In this document: in pieces, positions 55,842 through 64,000 of the stretch
Position numbering within the stretch: the first letter of the stretch is position 1
How the letters are laid out: the number at the start of each line of letters is the position of its first letter
The notes under the pieces: generated by a model
What the model was told of the DNA's origin: nothing
What the model saw: only the letters and a program-made list of their open reading frames with translations
The model's database searches: none
Assembly (NCBI GenBank): GCA_038277395.1
Contig: CM076196.1
Span: 32,195,935-32,259,934 of the forward strand
From: Dryocosmus kuriphilus
Lineage: Eukaryota; Arthropoda; Insecta; Hymenoptera; Cynipidae
Length of the DNA: 64,000 nt
Direction: 5' to 3'
Position numbers and translations under genes: made by a program

Positions 55842-56316
55842 GGCTGCTGGCCGAGGTGTCAAAAAACTGTGCTGTCGCCTTAATTCCTATTCAATTCCAT
55901 CTGTTTTCGTATATACGACTTATGTATTTTAAAGAGACACTTTGCAAAAAAATTTCCTCAACCCGGAAGGGGTTCACGGTTGTATGAGGTGCGCTTAGTA
56001 TACAGTTTTCCGAAAAAAATAAAAATATCTGTGCTAAAATACAATAATGGAAAACCATTGGAACTCTTTCTCTACTTCCCCTCATTTCAACAGTTTTCCA
56101 TTATCGTATTTTAGCACAGATGTTTTGACTTTTTTCGGGAAACTGTATACTAAGCGCACCTCATACAACCGTGAACCCCTTCCGGGTTGAGGACATTTTT
56201 TTGCAAAATGTCTCTTTAAAATACATAAGTCGTATATACGAAAACAGATGGAATTGAATAGGAATTAAGGCGACAATACATTTCTAACCTATTTTTCGAC
56301 ACCTCGGCCAACAGCC
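55842..56316. mobile_element. TTAA MITE, long palindrome
   Basis: 475 bp. Ends GGCTGCTGGCCGAGGTGTC and GGCTGTTGGCCGAGGTGTC (inward). The arms of about 220 bp are nearly perfect inverted repeats around a short centre. TTAA at 55838-55841 and 56317-56320. The paralogous PLE4 right arm (about 59250-59262) shows the uninterrupted site TATTAAGGCTAGTA. Confidence 0.88.
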
Positions 56317-56999
56317 TTAAGGCTAGTATTGTAAGTAGAGATGGACGCTGCTCGGTCTGACCGTGGTAAGGTATTACCTGACGGGTAATGACCGGTCATG
56401 ACCGGTAAAGTTGGTAAAGCGCGGTCACGCTTAAATATCTCCTTTATAAAAGTTTCTTTACTAAGAAAAAGTAAATTAGGTGTTAAGAGATACCTTATGC
56501 TAAATTTATACAAAAAGTTTTTCAGTTTCAACTGTCCAGGTTATCATTCAATAAACAAAAACTCAAAAAAGCTGAACGTAGCAGACGACAGTTTTTACAG
56601 TTTTGCGGGAATTTCGAGGGATATTTGAAATAGATATTTTGCAAATTGATAAATTATAGTAAAAAAACCGTCGTATTTATTAAATAATCTTTTGTAAATA
56701 ATACTCAGTAGTGTGTTGACTTATTTTTAGTAAAATTTAAATGCATATCACTCTTGAACACTAAGATAAGTACTCTGTAATGTATAGGTTATGTTCGTTA
56801 CCAGCACTGCTTTTTCCTGAAATGAAGTAACTTTTTAAAATGAAATTTATATTTATGTTTAAATTTAGATCTATTAGTAAGTTGTGTAAATAATTTAGTA
56901 ATTATATGTAAATAAATCCAACTGAAGAAATTTTTTTAAACGTTTTAATATATTTTATTCTCGTATAATCTGCTATAATATACCGCGATTATAATATAA

Positions 57000-58900
57000 C
57001 GTATGCTACACATTATTAGAATTTAAGGCAAGAAAATGCATTTTTTCAATAGTATTTGATGGCAGTGCACTTAAACTTGTTGTTTTACCAACAAATTTAG
57101 CTTTGAGAGAGTGCACAGTACATGCGATTGGAGCTAGGAGAGTTTTCGCACACATGGTGCTCCACCAAGTCCTAGGATCTTGAATAACGTCAGGTTTCTA
57201 AAGGAAAGGGAAATTAAGTGATCCTTCCTTGAGTTTTAGATTAGACAAACATATTAAAATGTCATCTGCTTGCCCGTGGTGTAAAACGTGTCCGATTTTG
57301 AGAATGAAATCGATGGCTAGGGCATATTCATGCTCATTATTATCACATCCTAGATAGCGTGGATCAAGGTTTGCAGCCTCGCGTAAATTGCGGGTAAGGT
57401 GTTTGACGTCTTCTAATAATAATTCGCGAAGGAGTGATTTATCATCAAATCCTGTCGATGTTGAATGAAGGTTCGTAGTGATGTGTTTTCTAATTTTATT
57501 GTGAAAGTGTTTAACATCACTCAAAAGGATGTCATTTGTTTCCGGTTGAAAATATCCAGTTTTAAATGGTTCCAAGAACGCGTTAAATGAAGACATTTCA
57601 TCCCACAGATTAGTGTTTAATATTAGCGACCTTAGCCTCTCTGAAACTTTTTCGTGGAAGCGAAGGCAATGCACAGCCTTTGTTATGTTTTGCAAAATTT
57701 CTTCTTTTTCAAAAAAGACATCTTCTGTCTCCTGAAGCTGAACTGTGCTTCCACTGAATTTGAATAGAGGTGCTCCTTGAATTTGTGAATTAATTCTTCT
57801 TCATTAAAAATACTTGCTAATATTTCATTTAATTTTTCTCGAATAATCGAGGTCTCAGGTGCATAGATTATCTTGTCTAAAATTGCTTTAAAAGCATCTG
57901 GGGCAGACGGATAAATAAGCGTGTAATATTTTTCCTGCGATGGGATATGTTTTAATGATGTGCAGCAATCATTTTTGTAAAAGTGGAGACTACCTAAGAC
58001 GCCTAAGCAATCTTGAGGTCGTAATTCCATTAGCACTGTTTTTAATCTGTCAAACTCTGTCAATTATTTTTTTAAAACACGATACAGGATCACTTCTGGC
58101 ACAGTGATAAAAATAGCATTTTCAGTAGAAGATATCCTGCAAAGAAGAGAAAAAATAACATTTCGTCAAAATTAGAAGGTAATGCACGTGGTCACATACT
58201 ATAAAATGTGTAATTTATTGAAGCAGAATGTGATATAAATATTTTAATATTACATAAAAAAGAATTTTTTTAAATCTACCCACCTGTCATCAATGATGAC
58301 TCCATATGTAACAGCAGATTTCACTTTTTCTTTAATGCACATCTGTACTCGTTGATACTCATCATCCAGCAATTTGCCTAAAAGAATATCTACAGTAGAC
58401 AATAGCCAAGCTGGATTCCATGAAGAGAACAAATTTATCTAATTTGTATCATTTAAACATGACGGAGGTACACCTGAAGTGAAACATACAGACGCATACA
58501 GTCTCCAAAGTCTGATCTAAAATAAAGAAAATTGTATATCACATCTAAATATGCACGAATATTTTCCTAATTATTTATTCTGCAAGATTTTTACTTTTTC
58601 AGCCTCATCGACTTCAGCATTTACGAAACTTGTATTGCAGGAATTAGCTGACGATGAACAACTGGAATTATCATTTTCATTTTCCTTATTAAAGCTATTT
58701 CGCTTCCCCTTTCCTTCAATATGTGAAACCATGAAAGCTGCACGTTCCTTAATTGTGAGAGGAGCAGCGGTACATTTTTGCGCTAGATGCCTAGCCACCC
58801 TGGTGACATTTTTGGCGTAGATTGCTTTACAATACTGGCACTAAATTTTCCCATCTTCCAAGTTAACGCAGTGCAGAAGCACTAAATGGCTAGAATCCAT
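57000..58900 (-). pseudogene. hAT-like transposase relic
   Basis: From ATG 58900: MDSSHLVLLHCVNLEDGKI, a TAG, then a BED-type zinc finger (CQYCKAIYAKNVTRVARHLA..KC) to 58571. 58432-58284 gives LLGKLLDDEYQRVQMCIKEK and SAVTYGVIIDDR with donor GTGGGT. About 58143-57690 gives FITVPEVILYRVL, GVLGSLHFYKNDCCTSLKHI and others. 57695-57198, after a frame change, has LWDEMSSFNAFLEPFKTGYF and AANLDPRYLG. After a possible intron, RTWWSTMCAKTLLAPIA matches the hAT C-terminal dimerisation region. Domain order fits hAT. One nonsense codon and at least one frameshift make it inactive. Its termini were not found. Confidence 0.65.
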
Positions 58901-59084
58901 ATCAGTTAACTGTGAAAAGTGATTATAATAAATTATTTAAAATCCATTTAGCATGAAAATGGCTCTTTCTCTCTAAAAAAAAAACATTATAATCTTTTGG
59001 TACCAAATTAACCTTAAACAATGCAATCAAGAATATCTTCAAACACTTGTCAAAGAAAAATTATTGTGTGTTTTTTTTATCAAT

Positions 59085-59160
59085 AAATTTCATAAAGTAT
59101 CTATAAATTTACAGAATGAAGTTTTAAACATTAAAAAAATTTATCAAAGCATTCTATAAT
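59085..59160 (+). pseudogene. PLE4 GIY-YIG protein C-terminal scrap
   Basis: FINKFHKVSINLQNEVLNIK, then KIYQSIL and stop; the same block as FINKFKKSSINL..NINKIYQSI in PLE2. Confidence 0.6.
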
Positions 59161-59378
59161 ATTAAAGTTCCTATATTTTACATTTTATGAATTCAAAATT
59201 CCTTTACTTTGGCGCGCTTCCTCATTTGATGGTTTCTTAGTTACTAGCCTTAATACTGTCGACGATTGTATATTCACTTCAAAAACTATAATTGTCATTC
59301 TCCGTTTGTCCTCTGTCTAAAAATTTTATCAAACAACAATTTTTCTAAAAATGTAGTACCTATGTTGAAGTCCCTCCA

Positions 59379-59382
<4 letters not shown>

Positions 59383-59437
<55 letters not shown>
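59383..59437. repeat. (AT)n microsatellite
   Basis: About 27 AT units inside the PLE4 right arm. The left arm has only CATAAAAATT at the same place. Confidence 0.9.
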
Positions 59438-59444
<7 letters not shown>

Positions 59445-59756
59445 TTATATTTTATTATTATTATAGGAATATTATTTATTATATTTATATATATTTTTAT
59501 ATACTTCTAAATATGTAACGTTTTTATTATTCACATTACGTACAATCGACTTGATCATATTGAAAATTCGACCTATGTTTAGTGTTTTTAACCTATGATT
59601 CTAGACATGTACTGCTCTAGTAAAAAAAGTTTGTCGCAACCATGTTTTCATATATTTTTGAAGGTAAATAATCTTGTTAATACTATACACAATGTTGGTT
59701 TTCTGAATTATATTGTAAAACTTTTATACTATTTAAGTTATATATAGTTTTAGATG

Positions 59757-59790
59757 CTTGAAAAAGACGCACAAATGTGTTGAAACGTTA
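59757..59790 (+). ncRNA. Hammerhead-like motif, PLE4 terminus
   Basis: CTTGAAAAAGAC, a GCACAAATGTGT hairpin, then GAAACGTTACA. Same layout as the PLE2 motif, with a changed box 1. Confidence 0.35.
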
Positions 59791-59830
59791 CATAATAAAT
59801 GGCGAATGTTCTAAACGATTCGTTTTGTTA

Positions 59831-61855
59831 AATTTCAAAATAGACCGTAAGACATATATAAAAGAAGGTTTCATTTTTGATTCTACATCGTCGGTCTACG
59901 AAACAATAATAGATTTGTACGTAAATCTTCATTCAATAATTACGTACTGTGTGTTTTATGATCTACTGTAGGAAGTTCTGTCCTACAAAAAGAAATATTT
60001 ATTATAATGTTAAATAGGTACGACTAGCACTCACCTTTATGCTCTTTTAATTTTCCTCGGAGAGAACTCTTTCTTTGGAACAGAAACTGAAGGGAATGTG
60101 CCAAATATCTGTGTCACCTTATTTATATAGCGCCAAAGTAATAACAGTAGCACTAAAAACTTTTGAATAACAAAGAAAAAATTTTTGTCGCGCGTATATT
60201 TTCTAGAGACGTATATAGTTTCATTTTATAGTCACGACTTTGGTAGACTTTAGGAATTTTGTAAAAACAAGTTCATGAATTTTAATGTAAGAATAATAAA
60301 AAGATTGAGTACACTTTTTCAAAAAGCTGGTTGGGATTAAAAAACACTTTTTACTTGGTATACACTTTTTAGATGTACATATTTTTATTGTATACTACAC
60401 TTTATGTTGGAAAGATGCACAAAACTTCAACTTAGCAGTTCTAAAAATGATCAAACTCACGACTCACGATTTTTTATTTTTGAAACATCGTATGTCGAAA
60501 ATTTATTTGTATATGGGCGGTTTTCAAACATATTTCAATTTTGATGTTCGTGGAAGTTTACTCGATGATCCTAGATCATTTCTGACCAAGGTTAGAAATA
60601 AAAGAGCTTACACCACAAATGGTGGCCTACTTTCTTATTTTATGCAGATACAGTTTTAAAAAATTACAATCAGACATACATTTTTTTTTATAAAGTAGTC
60701 AATTTTTAAATTTTTCGCTTTTTCATCCTTAAGGTTACACATATTTGAAATGTGGCAGGAGTGCTAAAAAATTTTTTCCGGTATTGCGCTTGGGCACTTT
60801 TTTAAAAATGCGTACGACGTAGATTGATCTACATTACTCATGTATTACATATTATAGATATTGTCTGAAAATCACATTCATATGTCAGTTTCCTCAGTTT
60901 GGTAACAACCCCGAAGCCTCTATAGTATATAATTATAATTAATTTTATATGATAGGTGTTATCATAATTTATTATAATCATAAGATATGAGGAGTCTCTA
61001 TCAAAGTTCAAAAACGAGTGAAGTTTCCAGAATTTTGAAATTGATTAAGTCTTTATTAAGCTCTCTGTGAATGCGTGAAAAGCTATGAGCGTAACCTGAA
61101 ATAATAACTCCGAAGCCTCACGAAAAAGGAAGACCAAAGTGTAAATCATTTTTTGTTTGGAAAAATATATCCTCACAGAATTTGTAGGGTTGATGAAGTC
61201 AAAACTTCTCTTGAAGTTAATATAATTTTTAAAAAAATTGTTTTGCAAATCACAGCATTATAAGCACGAAAAGTAACAACCCCGAAGCTTTTTATTTTAT
61301 GCGCTGGTAAAAGGTTTAAAACTGCATTAAAGAGACCAAAAACGCCTTATTCTTTTGCTTCTGTCCACAAAAAAATGTTTTGAATGTTATTTTTTTTTAA
61401 ATCCAAAAAAATTTCAAAACTAAATATTGCAAAATGCTTCATTCTCTGTTAAATACATAATGACACTTTTCGTACAATTTTAAAACTTTTTATGAATTAT
61501 ATTGATTTGCTAAGCCTGCCAAAAAGTAAAAGAATAATTTAGACAAAATTTATTTTTCAAAAAATCGGTAATATAGGTTTAACAGCTCTCCTGCATTATA
61601 AATTACATCCTAGTACATGTGACAACTAATAATAATTATTAAATTATTTAGAACATCAATTTACTCGCATTTTAGAAACCAAAATTGAAATCTATTAGGA
61701 AACCGCCCAATTATAATATAAAAAAAATGAAAAGATTAATAATAATAATCGGTGGGGAATTTTATTGACCCTCGAGAGTATAATTGTGAAATTTTGATGT
61801 GAACGAATTGGCTTTAGGGTCCAAAGAATTGATTTCAATTAAATTATATCAATCG
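59831..61855. other. Intergenic, no gene seen
   Basis: AT-rich. The word TAACAACCCCGAAGC recurs near 60903 and 61274, with a variant (AATAACTCCGAAGCC) near 61103, at spacings of about 170-200 nt; this hints at a decayed tandem repeat. Confidence 0.4.
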
Positions 61856-61863
61856 AACACCAA

Positions 61864-61896
61864 ACGCTTCGGCACACAATGGTGGCCCTCGTCAGT
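61864..61896 (-). ncRNA. Hammerhead-like motif, lone Penelope terminal relic
   Basis: Minus strand: CTGACGAGGGCCACCATTGT, GTGCCGAAGCGTTTGG. Box 1 and GAA are each one base off consensus; CAC/GTG pairs within the stem. No coding region is attached. Confidence 0.3.
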
Positions 61897-62242
61897 GGAT
61901 TTATTTATACTGTAAACAATTACATATATTTCTTATAATGACGAAATTTATAATAAATTATTGATGAAATAAAAATTTGTTATGTAAAAAGATTTGTTAT
62001 TAATATTTAAACAATTTTGAAAAAGATTTGTGTGACAATTATAGTAATGACATTATATTTAATTCGCATAAGTTTACATTTGTATTAAAGTGGGATATAT
62101 CCAAATTGGAATTAGTCTCATAATTGGGAAATTCAATATATAATTTTTAAGAAGGTTTTAACAATATGGGAAATTATTATTGTGTGTACTAACCATATTA
62201 GAAAGAGTAATCCATTGAAATCGTGATGTAATAGTACATTAT

Positions 62243-62367
62243 GCAGTGAGAGACGAAAAGTGATGGATGCAAAACGAACGTGAAGTTGGCTACGAAGGCG
62301 ACGAGAGATCGCGACTGAGTTGTCAACTTTACGCAAGTTTTACCCATCAATTTTCGTCTCTCACTGC
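62243..62367. mobile_element. Small MITE (125 bp)
   Basis: Perfect 17-bp inverted ends GCAGTGAGAGACGAAAA / TTTTCGTCTCTCACTGC. No gene. Confidence 0.7.
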
Positions 62368-62517
62368 GTATATTATTTTTCTTAATAAAAATATCGAAAT
62401 TTGGTGGTTTGAGTAAACTATTGACAAGATAATGGTATGGACTGTCACCGAAAATGTAAATAAGTCTCCTTTCCATGAGAACTCGATACGAAAATCATAA
62501 GGCTGACTTGCAAAGAA

Positions 62518-62544
62518 GAGCCGAAAAGTATGGTTTTCGGCTCA
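62518..62544. repeat. Perfect hairpin upstream of the recombinase gene
   Basis: GAGCCGAAAA, six-base loop, TTTTCGGCTC. It lies about 350 nt before the recombinase start, within a larger imperfect inverted repeat (GAAAATGTAAA / TTTACATTTTC). Confidence 0.6.
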
Positions 62545-62892
62545 TGTTTACATTTTCGTACCCCCTAGCTGCATTTGGCCATTTTCGAAGGGGGCGTGGC
62601 ACCACGAAAACCGCCATTTTCGATGTTTGTATTAAGAAAATACAATTTTCACAACTCGAGTATCGAAAAGTCGATTTTCGACATCTGCGGAGCATGACGA
62701 ATTTGGCCGATTACACGTTGCTTCCTCAAGAGTGAGGAAAACAATCCTCGGGTTATATTACTCAACCCGAATGAGTGAGGAAAAATGATCGGGTGTTTTT
62801 GTGTCAAATTGTAGCATATTGCTTATATCGATATATGATTCTCGCGAGCTCGATTGTTCATAGCTACGTTCACACCAATTTACACATTCAAA

Positions 62893-64000
62893 ATGGCGTC
62901 TACGTCAAAAAGCAGAGACGAAATTTTTGGCGAAATGCCGAATTTGACGGAAGGTGTTTTGACGGAAAGTGTTTTGCCGGAAAGTGTTGTGATTGCCGCA
63001 AAAAAAGCAGAGGAATGTATCATTCCAGCAAAATCTAAATGTCGCTACGATAATGCGTATGATATTTTCATGGAATGGAAAGAAAAACAAGAGACGCCTT
63101 CGTTTTCGGAAGAAGTACTTTTGGCGTATTTTGCGGAGCTTTCTAAAAAATTAAAGCCCACATCTTCATGGCGTCAACATTCGATGTTGAAAATAACTTT
63201 GTCATACCAGAAAAAAATCGACATAAGTTCTTACAATCGGTTGATGATGTTTTTGAAAAGACAAAGCAAAGGATACCAGCCGGAAAAATCAAAGGTTTTT
63301 ACACCAGAGAATATTAAGAAATTTCTCCAAGAAGCTCCAGATGAAATCTATTTAGCGACCAAGGTAAAAATCATGCAAATATTTTTTTAAGATTCCGTTG
63401 ATGTAATAACAAATAATTTTTCCAAATAAAACAGTAAACAAACAATAAATTGGTATAATAGGAAAATATTGATAGAAAAAAATAGATTAAAAAAAAGATA
63501 GATTAAAGATTAAAAAAGACAGATTTTAAAAACCACTCCTCCAAAATATTTATTGAAAAAAAATAGATAGATTAAAGACTAAGAAAGATAGATTTAAAAA
63601 AACACTTCTTCACAGGTTTTTTGTATTTTTGGTGTCAGTGGTGCGTGTCGGGGCGGAGAGTTTGGAAAAATCAAGATAAAGGATGTCGAGGAACATGGTC
63701 GCACTTTTCTGGTTAAAATTCTGGAGACGAAAAACAAAACACCTCGGTCCTTCACGATTGGTCCTGAATTTTACGGCGTTGTCAAAAAATACATGTATTC
63801 TCGATCAAAGAAAACCCCGGCGAATAATTTTTTCATCTCCTATCACAAAGGGAAATGCACTTCTCAAAATATTGGCATTGACACATTCGCAAAAATGCCC
63901 AAAACCATCGCGACGTTTTTAGATTTGCCTGACGCCGGAAAGTACACAGGGCATAGCTTTCGGCGTACTCCTGCTACAATCCTAACTGATGCTGGGGCAG
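62893..64000 (+). CDS. Crypton-type tyrosine recombinase, 3' end beyond window
   Basis: Exon 1 runs 62893-63363 (157 codons, MASTSKSRDEIFGEMPNLTE...) and contains an N-terminal SAM-like, core-binding region (CRYDNAYDIFMEWKEKQET, LLAYFAELSKKL, SSWRQHSMLKITLSYQKKI). Donor AAG|GTAAAA, intron 63364-63615, acceptor TTCTTCACAG|GTTTTT, phase 0. Exon 2 continues VFCIFGVSGACRGGEFGKIK with the first catalytic Arg, the Lys-containing strand LETKNKTPRSFTI, and the GHSFRRTPATILTDAGA box (H-x-x-R). The nucleophilic Tyr lies beyond 64000. No stop in exon 2 to the edge. The family integrates circular DNA through a Tyr intermediate; in animals such genes belong to Cryptons or domesticated relatives. An in-frame ATG at 62854 is an alternative start. 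Confidence 0.8.

Larger units (their letters stand above)
55469..59830 (+). mobile_element. Penelope-like element PLE4 relic with inverted arms
   Basis: Left arm 55469-55841 plus 56317-56328; right arm about 59250-59740, its reverse complement. Only the last codons of the Penelope protein survive (plus strand, about 59085-59160: FINKFHKVSINLQNEVLNIK). A hammerhead-like motif at 59757-59790 ends the right terminus. A hAT relic (57000-58900) and a TTAA MITE lie inside. Confidence 0.7.

Noticed and set aside
59266..59466. Plus frame with an Ile-Tyr run
   Set aside because: Product of the (AT)n microsatellite.
62475..62735. 86-codon frame upstream of the recombinase
   Set aside because: Overlaps a hairpin and an equally long antisense frame; no domain; probably leader or terminal sequence.

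Overview
This is an AT-rich eukaryotic window, almost certainly from an insect or another arthropod. The evidence is spliceosomal introns with GT..AG borders, mariner, pogo-like, hAT and Crypton-like transposases, Penelope-like retroelements, LINE fragments, and a lineage-expanded arthropod C4-zinc protein. A hymenopteran is plausible but not proven. Most of the sequence is mobile DNA in several age layers; only three or four short stretches look like host genes.

Layout. 1-233: edge of an unknown open frame. 695-4420: Penelope-like element PLE1. 5179-9903: a complete pogo-like DNA transposon with a multi-exon transposase gene and a triplicated exon. 10600-12290: a host-like secreted leucine-rich-repeat gene with TATA box and poly(A) signal, broken by one frameshift. 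12570-16103: a TTAA-flanked transposon with a decayed Mutator-like transposase. 17690-21240: a Penelope terminal relic and a decayed purine-rich LINE. 21240-26010: repeats, a GC-rich hairpin cluster and a second pogo-like element with a visible empty-site paralogue. 26105-27982: a MITE abutting a dead mariner. 28127-33900: Penelope terminal repeats, a long ~90-nt degenerate satellite and simple repeats. 33899-43190: a nest four layers deep (LINE, then a DD41D Tc1/mariner element, then PLE2, then a long-inverted-repeat element). 43190-48897: repeat relics, a pogo MITE, and PLE3 split by a second mariner. 48898-49697: an amputated zinc-domain gene. 50630-52717: short tandem repeats and two nested MITEs. 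52859-52960: a signal-peptide exon of a small Gly/Pro-rich secreted peptide. 55469-59830: PLE4 with a TTAA MITE and a hAT relic inside. 62893-64000: an apparently intact two-exon Crypton-type tyrosine recombinase running off the right edge.

The transposons are mutually informative. Target-site duplications (TA, TTAA, a 12-bp one) and paralogous empty sites give element borders and insertion order. The Penelope families share inverted terminal arms and a motif resembling a hammerhead ribozyme, which marks even coding-free relics. The most interesting items are the Crypton-like recombinase, the modular pogo-like gene, the DD41D element with 246-bp repeat termini, the hammerhead-like motifs and the possible antimicrobial-peptide exon. 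No tRNA, rRNA or CRISPR array was seen. Family names rest on motif recognition by eye, not on searches.
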